Positions 25,673 through 34,846 of a stretch of 64,000 nt of DNA are shown here, piece after piece (position 1 is the stretch's first letter; each line of letters begins with the position of its first letter). The translations under genes were made by a program, and so were the position numbers. The stretch lies in the NCBI GenBank assembly GCA_947458545.1, contig CANGYH010000001.1, positions 186,001 to 250,000 of the forward strand. The letters run 5' to 3'. The DNA is from Cytophagaceae bacterium. Lineage in GTDB: Bacteria > Bacteroidota > Bacteroidia > Cytophagales > Flexibacteraceae. The notes under the pieces are model-generated. The model ran no database searches and had not been told where the DNA came from. It saw nothing but the letters and a program-made list of their open reading frames with translations.

Positions 25673-28178
25673 AGCAGCTGCCCTGGTGGCCCTTTTTTGC
25701 CTGGCCGCTTGCCTGGCACATGCCCAGGTTAGCCGCATGCCAGAGATGGCCAAAGAAACCTATGCCGAGGCGGCGGCAGACTATGCACAAGACACCACCT
25801 TTTCTAAAGTCTGCGCCACCTTCAGCAGCCTGCCCGGGGCAGGGGAGGGCTGGGAGAGCTTAAGCGATGCCGAGAAGGCCTATAAAGGTGGAGAATACAA
25901 AACGGCCTTACATAGGCTGATGCAGGCCCGAACCCAGTTTGAGAAGGACAGAGACGACGTGGGCCTTTGCCTGTCTCAGTTGAAAACCGCCTTGCTTTAC
26001 CAGCATTGGCAAGTGTTTGAGCGGGCCTTGTCTTACTATCAGGAAGCCGAAACCAAAGCCGGTGAGCTGCACATGCCCAAGCCATTTATGCAATTGGTTT
26101 GGGGTAGGCTGGCCCGGTGCGCAGAGCGCATCAACAAAAATGAAGAAGCGCTCTTAGCTTACAAGGCTTTGCTGGGCAGCTATCCGCAAGGGTACTCTAT
26201 TGGCCGGAGAAACACACTAAAGAAGCTGGCAGACCTTAATGCAAAGCAGCAAGACTTTGAAAAGGCCTTGGCCTACAGCAAAGAGCTTGTAGAGTTAGAG
26301 ATAGCCCAAAACCACGGGCTGGAGGGGGCCGATGCACAAAACAGCACCGGCATCATCTTAAGCGAGATGGGTAGGTTTCAGGAGTCGATCAGTTACTATG
26401 CCGGAGCCCTTAACTTTTATGGTAACAACCCGGCCTTTTGCCAAAAGAAGGTGGCTACATTAATCCAGGTTGGAGCGGCTGAGAATCAACTAAGGCTGCA
26501 TGATAAGGCCCTGGCAACGCTAAACCAAGCTTTGGTGGAGCCTTGTGTGCAGGGCGACGCTGGCCTGGAGGCAGACCTACGCAATTTTGTGGCCCTAACC
26601 TATTTAAACAAAGGTGCCCACGATAGAGGCCTGAAGCATATTGATGGAGCCATCGCGCTTGCCAGAAAATCTACCAACAAAGACATTTTGGTGCGTTGTT
26701 ACCGTACCAAAGCCTTGCTCTGCGACAATGTGCTTAACTATGCGGAGGGCAGCAAATTTCATCAGCTCTATGCTCAGCTCAAAGACACGCTGCGGTATGA
26801 GGAACGGCTCAAAGAGCAGTCGGCCTTGCTAAGAGACCTTAATGTGGAGCGGCTGGAGAAGGAGCTCCGGTTGCTGATTACAGACACGGAGCGCAACCAG
26901 TTAATCCTAAAAAAATCTGCCCTGGAGGCCGAGCGTGAGATTCGCCAAAAGGAGCTTTTGCTGCTCCAGCGCGAGAAGCAGGTGCAGGACTATACTTATC
27001 AGGCCCAGGCCCTAGAGCTTGAGAAGATAAAGGTTAAAAAACAGGAGCTTGAAAACCAAAACGCCCTGAAGGTAGCCGAGCTTGAGCGCCAAGAGAGCCA
27101 AATGCGCCTGCAGCAATACCGCAAAAGCATAGAGCAGCGCACGCAAACAGCGCAGATAAAGCTGCTGGCCAAAGACAAAGCCCTCTTAGAGCAAACGAAG
27201 CGAACGCAGCAGATTGATCTGCAAAGCCAAAAAGACCGCGAGAAGCTCTTGTTCGGTTTGGTGCTGGTGGTGATCGCCGCCGGTGGGGGCACTTATGTTG
27301 CCTTTGCCAAGGTGAAAACCACCAACCTGATGCTCCGCGTGAAGCAGGACGAGGTGGTAGCGCAAAAAGAGTCTGTGGAGCAGATGTTCTCGCTTTTGGA
27401 GACCAAGAACCGCAACATCACAGATTCTATCAAGTTTGCGAGGAGGATCCAAGGTGCTGTGATACCCGGCCCAGACGCCTTAGCCCAGGCGCTGCCATTG
27501 TCTTTTGTTTTGCTGCGCCCCTGCGATGTGGTGAGCGGCGACGTGTTCTACCTACACCAGACGGAGCAGCATGTTTTTTTGGCCAGTATAGACTGTACGG
27601 GCCACGGTGTTCCTGGCGCAATGCTGGCCGTATTGGGCTATCAGATGCTGAATAACATCGTGCAAGGGTCTGGCTTGTTAGAACCACATGCGATTTTATA
27701 TGCCTTGGACAACGCTATGGCCGAGGTATTGCGTGTAGAGCACTCTGACCTGCAACAGGGTATGGACATCGGGCTGGTGGTGATCGACCGCACCGCAAAG
27801 TCTCTTGCCTTTTGCGGAGCCGTGCACGATCTTATCTACTTTGAAGGTAACCAGTTGCAAAGCATCCGGGGCAGCCGCTGTAGCATTGGTGGGCTGGTGC
27901 CCCGGCACGAGAAGGTGTATATCACCACACGCATCGGCATTCACCACCAGATGCAATGCTATCTGGCCTCTGACGGTTTGTCGTCTCAGTTGGGTGGGCC
28001 TGCAGGCAAGCGCTTTGGGTCGGCCCGTGTAAGCCAGCTATATAAAGAAATTGGGGGGCTGTCTGCCGTAGAAAAGAAAGCTCACATTGAGGCAACCCTT
28101 GACGCCTGGATCGGTGCAGATTACAAACAGCTAGACGATGTGCTTATCATCGGTTTCAGGCCAGACCTTGTGGTGTAG
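25656..28178 (+). CDS. TPR/coiled-coil membrane protein with SpoIIE (PP2C-type) phosphatase domain
   Basis: An 840-residue signalling protein. From ATG 25656 it has a signal-like start (MPSNAKAAALVALFCLAACL); LAAC also fits a lipobox, so lipidation is possible. About nine TPR-like helices cover residues 50-390, then a long coiled coil (390-530), one membrane helix (LLFGLVLVVIAAGGGTYVAF), a short helix IKFARRIQGAVIP and the SpoIIE phosphatase. Metal residues are visible in VVSGDVFYL, SIDCTGHGVPGAML, GMDIGLVVID, YLASDGLSSQ and DDVLIIGF. So a periplasmic sensor part probably controls a cytoplasmic Ser/Thr phosphatase, perhaps acting on an anti-sigma antagonist. It overlaps the TonB receptor gene by 17 bases. 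Starts at 25596 or 25638 are possible. Confidence 0.87.
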   Translation: MPSNAKAAALVALFCLAACLAHAQVSRMPEMAKETYAEAAADYAQDTTFSKVCATFSSLPGAGEGWESLSDAEKAYKGGEYKTALHRLMQARTQFEKDRDDVGLCLSQLKTALLYQHWQVFERALSYYQEAETKAGELHMPKPFMQLVWGRLARCAERINKNEEALLAYKALLGSYPQGYSIGRRNTLKKLADLNAKQQDFEKALAYSKELVELEIAQNHGLEGADAQNSTGIILSEMGRFQESISYYAGALNFYGNNPAFCQKKVATLIQVGAAENQLRLHDKALATLNQALVEPCVQGDAGLEADLRNFVALTYLNKGAHDRGLKHIDGAIALARKSTNKDILVRCYRTKALLCDNVLNYAEGSKFHQLYAQLKDTLRYEERLKEQSALLRDLNVERLEKELRLLITDTERNQLILKKSALEAEREIRQKELLLLQREKQVQDYTYQAQALELEKIKVKKQELENQNALKVAELERQESQMRLQQYRKSIEQRTQTAQIKLLAKDKALLEQTKRTQQIDLQSQKDREKLLFGLVLVVIAAGGGTYVAFAKVKTTNLMLRVKQDEVVAQKESVEQMFSLLETKNRNITDSIKFARRIQGAVIPGPDALAQALPLSFVLLRPCDVVSGDVFYLHQTEQHVFLASIDCTGHGVPGAMLAVLGYQMLNNIVQGSGLLEPHAILYALDNAMAEVLRVEHSDLQQGMDIGLVVIDRTAKSLAFCGAVHDLIYFEGNQLQSIRGSRCSIGGLVPRHEKVYITTRIGIHHQMQCYLASDGLSSQLGGPAGKRFGSARVSQLYKEIGGLSAVEKKAHIEATLDAWIGADYKQLDDVLIIGFRPDLVV

Positions 28179-28182
28179 TGAC

Positions 28183-28923
28183 TTACCAGCCAGATGCCAA
28201 AACGTCGGCAATGTGGCATACCTGCAAGGGGAGCTTCTCTTTCCGCACGTAGGCGTCCATGTGCATGATGCAGCTAGGGTCTGTAGATACCAGCGTGCTT
28301 GCACCTGCCTCTAGCGCATTAAGCACCTTTTGCTGGGCCATGCCCGTGCTGATGGCTTCAAACTTTACGGCAAAGGTGCCGCCAAAGCCGCAGCAGCTTT
28401 CGGCATCGGCCATTTCTACCAGCTCGAGCTCTGCCACATTCTTGAGGAGCTTTCGTGGCTCGCCGTAAATTTTGCATTCCCTTAGGCCAGAGCAAGAGTC
28501 GTGCAAGGCCACCTTGCCCGGAAACCGAGCACCCGGAATCCGCTCTACCTTAAGGATATCTACCAAAAACTGGCTAAACTCGTATGTCCGAGACTTGATA
28601 CGCTGGTGGCTGGCCTGCAGCTCTGGTTTGTCTCTCAGCAAAATGTCGTAACCATTGCGCACCATACCCACACAACTGGCAGACGGGGCTACGATGTAAT
28701 GGGCCACATCGGTATCAAAGTCGTGCAGCCACTTGCCGGCTACATCGCATGCTTCGGCAAAGAATCCGGCATTGTAAGCGGCCTGGCCACAGCAGGTTTG
28801 CTTGGGGTTGTATTGCACCCGCACTTTGCCCGCGGCCTCTAGCACGCGCACCATGTTTATGCCCGTTTGCGGATATACTTGGTCCACAAAGCAGGGTATA
28901 AACAGGCTGACCTCAATCATCAT
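28183..28923 (-). CDS. (Fe-S)-binding protein, LutA/YkgE-like
   Basis: A 246-residue protein with two CCG domains: FIPCFVDQVYP with KQTCCGQAAYN in the first half, and LHDSCSGLRE with AESCCGFGGTF in the second. These cysteine motifs bind Fe-S clusters or link to heterodisulfide-type chemistry. LutA (YkgE) is one subunit of the LutABC lactate oxidation complex. No lutB or lutC is adjacent; the next gene on the strand is a sugar epimerase. ATGATG at the start leaves two adjacent start choices (28923 or 28920). It is convergent with the phosphatase gene, four bases apart. Confidence 0.86.
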   Translation of the reverse strand: MMIEVSLFIPCFVDQVYPQTGINMVRVLEAAGKVRVQYNPKQTCCGQAAYNAGFFAEACDVAGKWLHDFDTDVAHYIVAPSASCVGMVRNGYDILLRDKPELQASHQRIKSRTYEFSQFLVDILKVERIPGARFPGKVALHDSCSGLRECKIYGEPRKLLKNVAELELVEMADAESCCGFGGTFAVKFEAISTGMAQQKVLNALEAGASTLVSTDPSCIMHMDAYVRKEKLPLQVCHIADVLASGW

Positions 28924-28955
28924 CTCAATAGCAAAGCTATACCCGGCTGGGGTAT

Positions 28956-30989
28956 TTAACTATTTGCCAGCGAGTCTGCAATCTCTTGCTGAATCTGCTG
29001 CACGGTAACGGCAGGCTCCCAGCCAAAATCTTGCCGTGCGGGTGCCGCCCCGGCTGCGTCTGTGGCTATTTGCTTGTGGAACTTGCCTGCCGCATGGATG
29101 GTAGGGTTGAGCTTCCGATACCTATCAACCAAAACCCCGTCTAGCCAACTGAAGAAGTTGCAGGCAAAATTGGGTATGTGCAGCGGGCGTACTGTCTTGC
29201 CCAGGCCGCTACCAATCATGCCGTATATCTGATCTACGGTTTGAGGCTGCAAGAGCGTAGGCAGCCAATACCACTTGCCTATGCTTGCGGTGCTGCGCTC
29301 TGCCAGGCAAAAAGCATTTACCAGGTCGTCGCAATGCGAGATGCTGCGCAGGTTTTTGCCGTTGCCAAATACCGGCTGGAAGGGCAGGCTGAACGTCTTT
29401 AGAAAGCCCAGATTGCGCTCAGGCACATTGGGCCCAAAAAACCAGAACCCGCGTAAGCTGGTGGCTTTCAACTTGCCTTGCGCTGTAAGCTGCATCAGGT
29501 ACTCTTCGCCTGCATACTTACTGCGGCCGTAGTTTTTGTAAGGCCTGGCAGGCTCGTTGGGCGCAAAGACGCGGTTGTAATCTGTGTAACCACAGCAGCT
29601 ATCCGTACTCATGTATAGCACGCGGGTTACGCCATTTGCTACGCAGGCATCTGCCAGGTTACGTGTACCTTGGATGTTGACGGTGTCGTACAGGTCTAGG
29701 TTGGGTGGGTAGATTACACCGGCCAGGTGCCAAACGGCCTCTACGCCTTTTGTTGCACGCAACAGGCTGGATGCGTCCGTAATGTCGCCTTCTACAATCT
29801 CGAAGTTGGCAGGGAGCGTAGGCACCAGCGCCCGCATGTGAGGCTGCACCAGCAGGCGTACTTGCCTGGCAGTTTTGTTGCGGCCATGGTGGTCTCCGTT
29901 CATGAGGATGTCCACCATGCGGTTGCCTAGCCAGCCGGGGAAGCCCGTGATGAGTAGGGGCCCTTTATCTGCACCAGTGGCCACAGCGGCTGTGTCTTTA
30001 GCCCTTAGGCGAAGAGTGCCCGCAAGCCTAGCCCGAATCTCTGTCTGCACTTCAGCCAAAGTGGCATCTAAGCTGCGGGGAGCCCAGCCCAGCTCTTGGC
30101 GAGCCCGGCTGTTGTCGTACCAACTGTAGCGGCCGATGACGGCCTGCACATACGAGGCTTGCACCGGGCTAGCCTTGCCGAGGATGCTGGCACCGGTGTA
30201 GATTACCCACTTAGGAATCTTAAGCTTCGGCGCAGGGGCTCTAAAGACCTGGCTAAGCTTTTGGTAAAAGTCTTTGAAAGTGATGTTCTCGCCGCTGAGT
30301 ACGTATTGGCCTTGCACTTTGCCTTTTTCGAAGGCCAAGACATGGCCCAGTGCGACGTCTTGCACATGTACGACCGAGACGCCACCGTCAAAATAGACCA
30401 ACTGGCCTTTGGCGGCAAAGTCTTTGATGAACTTGTGCGGCGGGGTCATCTTAGGATCTCCGCTTCCGACGACCCAGCTGGGATAAACCCGCCTGATGTC
30501 TGCCCCGGCAGTTATTTGTTGGGCTACCCACTGCTCGGCCAACAACTTGCCTTTGACGTAAGGGCTTTCGGGCGTTTGAACTTGGTCTTGCTCATTAAGC
30601 AGGCGCTCCTTTTGGGGGCTTCTGCCAAGCACTACCACCGAGCTGGTGTATACCGTCGTCGGAATACCTGCACCGATTGCCGCCGACAATACCTTTTGGG
30701 TGAGGCCCAAGCATGCCTCAATCACACGGGCCTCGTCGGTGGTATCGGTGGTGTTTTCTGCGGCCAGATGGAAAAGTACCTGCTGACCGGCCAAAGCCGG
30801 GGTATAGGTTTCTGGCTTAGAGAGGTCGCACAAAAACAAGGTAGCGCCTCTGGCTTGCATGGCTTCTACCTCTGGCGTAAGCCGACGCACCAATAAGGTG
30901 AGGGTATAACCTCTATCCAACAAAAGGTTGGCTACGGCTGCCCCAATATGGCCCGTTGCGCCTGTTAAAACTGCTTTGCAAGGCTCCAT
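28956..30989 (-). CDS. fused double NAD(P)-dependent epimerase/dehydratase (two extended-SDR domains)
   Basis: A 677-residue protein made of two complete extended short-chain dehydrogenase domains. The first opens with AVLTGATGHIGAAVANLLLDRG (dinucleotide loop) and has TSSVVVLG and YVKGK (YxxxK). A linker near 325-345 (RLRAKDTAAVATGADKG) leads to the second, with LLITGFPGWLGNRM and MSTDSC plus YGRSK. Single-domain relatives are NDP-sugar epimerases, dehydratases, dihydroflavonol-like reductases or 3-beta-HSD-like enzymes; both halves are of that type. Substrates are unknown. The ATG overlaps the stop of the preceding glycosyltransferase as TAATG. The context suggests surface sugar or polyprenyl-linked lipid chemistry. 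Confidence 0.82.
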   Translation of the reverse strand: MEPCKAVLTGATGHIGAAVANLLLDRGYTLTLLVRRLTPEVEAMQARGATLFLCDLSKPETYTPALAGQQVLFHLAAENTTDTTDEARVIEACLGLTQKVLSAAIGAGIPTTVYTSSVVVLGRSPQKERLLNEQDQVQTPESPYVKGKLLAEQWVAQQITAGADIRRVYPSWVVGSGDPKMTPPHKFIKDFAAKGQLVYFDGGVSVVHVQDVALGHVLAFEKGKVQGQYVLSGENITFKDFYQKLSQVFRAPAPKLKIPKWVIYTGASILGKASPVQASYVQAVIGRYSWYDNSRARQELGWAPRSLDATLAEVQTEIRARLAGTLRLRAKDTAAVATGADKGPLLITGFPGWLGNRMVDILMNGDHHGRNKTARQVRLLVQPHMRALVPTLPANFEIVEGDITDASSLLRATKGVEAVWHLAGVIYPPNLDLYDTVNIQGTRNLADACVANGVTRVLYMSTDSCCGYTDYNRVFAPNEPARPYKNYGRSKYAGEEYLMQLTAQGKLKATSLRGFWFFGPNVPERNLGFLKTFSLPFQPVFGNGKNLRSISHCDDLVNAFCLAERSTASIGKWYWLPTLLQPQTVDQIYGMIGSGLGKTVRPLHIPNFACNFFSWLDGVLVDRYRKLNPTIHAAGKFHKQIATDAAGAAPARQDFGWEPAVTVQQIQQEIADSLANS

Positions 30990-31720
30990 TACAGGCTTTC
31001 GGCATTGCCGGTAACCCGGCGCCAGAACAAGAGTAGAAGCGTGTTAATAGAGTTTTTAACAGACTTAGGGTTAACCCTTGGGCTAGGTGCCTGATAATGG
31101 ATGGGTACCTCGAAAATGCGCTTTTTGCGCAGCAGGTATCTGAGCTCGGTTTGATAAAAGTGACCGATAGACCTGAATTTATGGTTCAGTATCAGCCCAA
31201 CAATATCGCGGTGGAAGCCTTGGTATCCACTGGTCATGTCTTTAAGCTTGGCGCCCAAAAGCAAGCGAGCCAGGGTAGTGCCTGTTTTGCTGAGCATCTG
31301 CCGGTTCCAGGGCGAGTCTCCCATGGAGCCGCCATTGATGAAACGGCTGCCGAAGGCACAGTCGTTGCCCTCGTTGAGGACACGCAAGAACATTGGAATG
31401 GCCCGAGGATCGTGGCTGAGCCCTGCATCCATCTCGATGATGATGTCGTGCCCGCCCTCGTAGGCAACGCGGAGGCCTTTTACGTAGGCATCTACCACGT
31501 TTTTGTTTTCGGGAGACCAAACCGTCACAAAGCGGTCGTCTTGTGCAGAGACGCTTTGGCAAAGCTCAAGTGTACGGTCTTTACTGGCTTTATCGACGAT
31601 GAAATAAACCTTGCCTGGCCTTAGCTCGTCTATGACGAAACGGACGGCAGCAATGAACTTTTCAAAGTCCTCTTCCTCATTGGCCATCGGTACAACGATG
31701 GCCCAGTTCTTATAATACAT
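30989..31720 (-). CDS. glycosyltransferase family 2, dolichol-phosphate-mannose-synthase-like
   Basis: A 243-residue GT2 enzyme without a C-terminal membrane domain. YKNWAIVVPMANEEEDFEKF opens the fold, IIEMDAGLSHDPRAIPMFL holds the DxD-like metal site (Asp-Ala-Gly with a following His-Asp), and GSRFINGGSMGDSPWNRQML is the DPM1-type acceptor segment. Such enzymes move mannose or another sugar to a polyprenyl phosphate. The ATG 31720 gives a natural start; ATG 31756 would add 12 residues. The TAA stop shares one base with the ATG of the fused SDR, so they are translated together. Confidence 0.85.
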   Translation of the reverse strand: MYYKNWAIVVPMANEEEDFEKFIAAVRFVIDELRPGKVYFIVDKASKDRTLELCQSVSAQDDRFVTVWSPENKNVVDAYVKGLRVAYEGGHDIIIEMDAGLSHDPRAIPMFLRVLNEGNDCAFGSRFINGGSMGDSPWNRQMLSKTGTTLARLLLGAKLKDMTSGYQGFHRDIVGLILNHKFRSIGHFYQTELRYLLRKKRIFEVPIHYQAPSPRVNPKSVKNSINTLLLLFWRRVTGNAESL

Positions 31721-31851
31721 CTCGATAAAGCGCAAAACATAAAGCAACCTAGGCATGGGCCATAGGCCGGGAAGATTGCTTTACGGCAATTGAATAGCGC
31801 TACAAAGATGGCCTCAAAAGGGCCATCTGCCTAAAAACAAGTTGTGCAGGG

Positions 31852-33105
31852 CTACAACTTGTCTGCAATGCCCATGGCTGCCTCAATGGCTTTGTCCATG
31901 TTGTGGTACTCCCACTCGGCAAATCGGCCGGCCAAATACATGCCCTTAGGCTCCAGGCATGCTTTTAAGGTTTCTATTTGTTGGCGCGTATCGGTCAGCT
32001 GCACCACATAACTGTTAGGCTCATAGTTATGGTCTAGGGCCGTCAGATTACCGGGCAGGCGCTTTACCTGCTCTTCCATAAAGGCGCGGTCGTGCTTGCC
32101 GCTGAACTCAACCACGCAAGTCATCCGGTTAGAGCCGCGGTTGTTGCTGGGTGCAAAGGTGCCGGTGTAGATGATACGGTGGGCTTGTATATCACCGTCT
32201 GGCAGGTAGAGCCAACTGATGTCGGTAGCATCCGTCTCGCAAAAAAGATTGCTGGTGCCGTTGCTGGGTAGATGCTGAACAGCGCCTGCGGCATTTGCAA
32301 GTGCCGCATCGGGAGCTTCTAGAAGCCTGTGCATGGTGCGTACATCTCCGGTGAAGACGACCTTGTCGAACGCTTCACCGTTTAGCAACCATCCGTCGTC
32401 AACGGCTTGCAATTTTTCTGCCGGGGTTGAGGTACGCACGTTAAGTCCTTGCGAGAGCCGATCTACGATAAACTGAGACCCGTTTTCTTTGGCGTAGTAG
32501 AAGGTGGCGTGCACCATCTCGCCCTCCTCTTGCTTAACGATGTTGCTTAGCAGCATCTGCTTTAAATTAGGCATGGGTAGCTTTCCCTCTAGCCAACCTA
32601 GGGGCACCTGTGTCAGGTCGGTATTCCAGATCTTCTGGTTGTATGGCTTGAAGTAGAGGTTGTAGAGCGTATCGCCGAAGTTGCCTCGCAGAAAAGCCTC
32701 AAAGTGGGGGTAATCTTCAGGTTTCCGTGCATGCCCGCTTGCCCCGATGGCCAGCATATCCTCCAGGATGGTATCTACCACCGCGCGGTCTAACTGCGAG
32801 AGGTAATTCTCTAGCGGATAGCCGATAAGCTTGCCTTGCATCCAGATCTTGGCATTTCGTTTGGCTTTCAAAAACTCTTTGTCACGGTCAAAGAAGCCCC
32901 AAAACCAATCCAATACATCTTGCCTGCGGCTGTTAAAAACGTGCCCGCCCACCCGATGGAAGAGGTTGTCTGCCACGCGGTCGCATTTGACAAGGCCGCC
33001 CACCTTGGCAGCTTTCTCGAAAACCGTAACGGCGTATTTATCTTTCAGCAACTGCCCGGCAGCTAGGCCGGTGATGCCGCTGCCAACAATGGCTAACTTT
33101 TTCAT
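31852..33105 (-). CDS. FAD-dependent UDP-galactopyranose-mutase/protoporphyrinogen-oxidase-like protein
   Basis: A 417-residue flavoprotein with an N-terminal dinucleotide fold LAIVGSGITGLAAGQLLKDKY, then VFEKAAKVGGLVKCDRV with the GG doublet typical of UGM and amine oxidase proteins. FHRVGGHVFNSRRQDVLDW and the aromatic WNTDLTQVPLGWLEGKLPMP are UGM-like. The C-terminal AGRFAEWEYHNMDKAIEAA is the second FAD contact. The substrate could be a UDP-sugar or a lipid. Start: ATG 33105 overlaps the TGA of the upstream GT2 gene as TGATG; a TTG one codon upstream is less likely. It is part of the glycan block. Confidence 0.8.
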   Translation of the reverse strand: MKKLAIVGSGITGLAAGQLLKDKYAVTVFEKAAKVGGLVKCDRVADNLFHRVGGHVFNSRRQDVLDWFWGFFDRDKEFLKAKRNAKIWMQGKLIGYPLENYLSQLDRAVVDTILEDMLAIGASGHARKPEDYPHFEAFLRGNFGDTLYNLYFKPYNQKIWNTDLTQVPLGWLEGKLPMPNLKQMLLSNIVKQEEGEMVHATFYYAKENGSQFIVDRLSQGLNVRTSTPAEKLQAVDDGWLLNGEAFDKVVFTGDVRTMHRLLEAPDAALANAAGAVQHLPSNGTSNLFCETDATDISWLYLPDGDIQAHRIIYTGTFAPSNNRGSNRMTCVVEFSGKHDRAFMEEQVKRLPGNLTALDHNYEPNSYVVQLTDTRQQIETLKACLEPKGMYLAGRFAEWEYHNMDKAIEAAMGIADKL

Positions 33106-34067
33106 CAACGAATGTTTTGAATGATGGCGGCAAAATCTTCTGGCCTAGGGCTCACGGCATGCATGCGCTCCCAGGCAGTTCCCGTCAAAATGCGCTCAAA
33201 TTTATTGTAGGCCCTGTAGACAAACGCCTGGGCACGGTTCTTTTTGTGTTTGGGCAGATCGCTGAGCGCGCCGATTTGGAGGGCATACTGCTCGTTCAGA
33301 TAGAGACGGCCCTGCCAAATGGTGCTTGTCAAAATATCTGTTGGTCGCCCGGCTATGGCCTCGTCTAGTTTCTGCATTACCTGGTAGGCGTCCAGGGCTT
33401 TGCCCCGCTCTTTGATCTGGTCTCCGGTAATCTGCTGGCCGTGTTGGCGGTAGATGACGGCCTCGCCCGGCACATGCACCAGCTTTGGATGCCGCAGGGC
33501 AAGCCTGCCCATATAGAGATAATCTTCCGTAGGCATGTGTGCCTCATCCCAAAGCGGTACAAGCTCCAGAAACGAGCGCCTGAAAAGCATGCTTTGCGTA
33601 AGCGCGTTCCACCCGCGCAGAATCCATTTCTCTAAATCTGGCGAGGGTAGGGGGCCGTGCTGCATGATCACGTCTGTCTGCACCCATTGCCCAGGGGCAA
33701 CCTCTTGCGCTTTCACGTACGGGCCATAGGCCATGTCTGCCTTGCTGGCCTCCAGCGCTTTGGCAAAACGCTCCAGCTTGTGATACGTCAGCAGGTCGTC
33801 TGAGTCAAAAAACTGTACAAGCGGTGCGGTAGTAGCCAGGTAGCCTGTATTTCGGGCTGCGGCTGGGCCCTTGCCTCTATTAGGTATAAGCCTTACCTGT
33901 CCACCGAAATCGGCAATCACCTCGGCCAGATGATCTGTGCTGCTGTCGTCAACCACCACCACTTCGGCAGGAGGCAGGCTTTGTGCAAGCACGTTGCGCA
34001 GGGTTTGGCGTAGCAGCTCTGCCCTGTTTTTTACAGGAATGATAACGGCCACCTCGAGGTTTTGCAT
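33105..34067 (-). CDS. glycosyltransferase family 2
   Basis: A 320-residue GT2 with the standard opening VAVIIPVKNRAELLRQTL, VVVDDSSTDHLAEV and the metal site QFFDSDDLLTYHKLE. The middle MPTEDYLYMGRLALRHP corresponds to the catalytic ED block. It is soluble and probably adds one sugar in surface polysaccharide synthesis. It starts 163 bases from the divergent plus-strand gene at 34231, so a promoter for the whole minus-strand block probably lies there. The stop overlaps the next gene by one base (TGATG). Confidence 0.88.
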   Translation of the reverse strand: MQNLEVAVIIPVKNRAELLRQTLRNVLAQSLPPAEVVVVDDSSTDHLAEVIADFGGQVRLIPNRGKGPAAARNTGYLATTAPLVQFFDSDDLLTYHKLERFAKALEASKADMAYGPYVKAQEVAPGQWVQTDVIMQHGPLPSPDLEKWILRGWNALTQSMLFRRSFLELVPLWDEAHMPTEDYLYMGRLALRHPKLVHVPGEAVIYRQHGQQITGDQIKERGKALDAYQVMQKLDEAIAGRPTDILTSTIWQGRLYLNEQYALQIGALSDLPKHKKNRAQAFVYRAYNKFERILTGTAWERMHAVSPRPEDFAAIIQNIR

Positions 34068-34230
34068 AAAAAAGTGCCCCTTGGGCTAAGGCTACGGGCC
34101 ACAGCTGCTGGTTAGCGCACAAAATTGTGGCCTGGGAGCAAGTTTCCCATAAACAGACCTGCCCTGCTTTAGCGTTCTAAGCCTAGATTGCAACTGGCAG
34201 GCGCGCAAGCGCAGGTTGCTACGATGTATC

Positions 34231-34803
34231 ATGCACGAGCTTGAGCCCTTTTACCGCTGGGATGCCTACTATAGTGCCGCACGCGACGAGCGGTCTCCGT
34301 TTTCGGGCACAGAGCCCAATTATCAGCAATACGACAATACCATTTACGGTTACTACATCCATCCGGACTGGGATTTTATTGGCTCTGAGACGCTCTATTG
34401 CAAGCTGCTTTTTGTGGACTACGACAGCGGCTACGGCGTGCTAGAGATGATGGGCGAGTGGAACGACACCCTCCACAACGATATCATGCATCTGAAACGC
34501 AATGTGATAGATCTGATGGTGGGCGAGGGCATCAGGCATTTTATCCTAATCGGCGAGCACATCTTTAACTTCCATGGTGGAGACGATGACTATTATGCTG
34601 AATGGTTTGAGGAGGTAGAAGATGGCTGGATTGCCTTTGTGAACCTGCGAGACTTTGTTGCCGACGAGATGAGTCGCTTTAAAATCGATTACTATGCCAG
34701 CTACGGCGGCACGCTGAACGAACTGGACGAATGGCGTACCCTGACCCCTTGGAACTTTTGTAAGCAGGTAGATACCCTCATCAAGCGCAGAATCGGTGCT
34801 TAG
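34231..34803 (+). CDS. conserved hypothetical protein, acidic and aromatic-rich
   Basis: A 190-residue protein rich in Tyr, Trp, Asp and Glu with no signal peptide or membrane helix. Segments such as HELEPFYRWDAYYSAARDER, WDFIGSETLYCKLLFVDYDS and NDIMHLKRNVIDLMVGEGIR suggest a compact mixed alpha/beta fold. I do not recognise a family with confidence. ATG 34231 gives the natural start; an upstream ATG at 34216 is in frame. It leads the plus-strand island with the COX3 gene 43 bases downstream. Confidence 0.68.
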   Translation: MHELEPFYRWDAYYSAARDERSPFSGTEPNYQQYDNTIYGYYIHPDWDFIGSETLYCKLLFVDYDSGYGVLEMMGEWNDTLHNDIMHLKRNVIDLMVGEGIRHFILIGEHIFNFHGGDDDYYAEWFEEVEDGWIAFVNLRDFVADEMSRFKIDYYASYGGTLNELDEWRTLTPWNFCKQVDTLIKRRIGA

Positions 34804-34846
34804 GGGTAATCTTCAAACCAGTACCTTGATGAACCAGCTCTAGAGA

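Noticed and set aside
30096-30896. 266-codon plus-strand frame opposite the fused SDR gene
   Set aside because: The minus-strand protein has clear SDR motifs; the antisense frame has low-complexity shadow composition and no recognisable motif.
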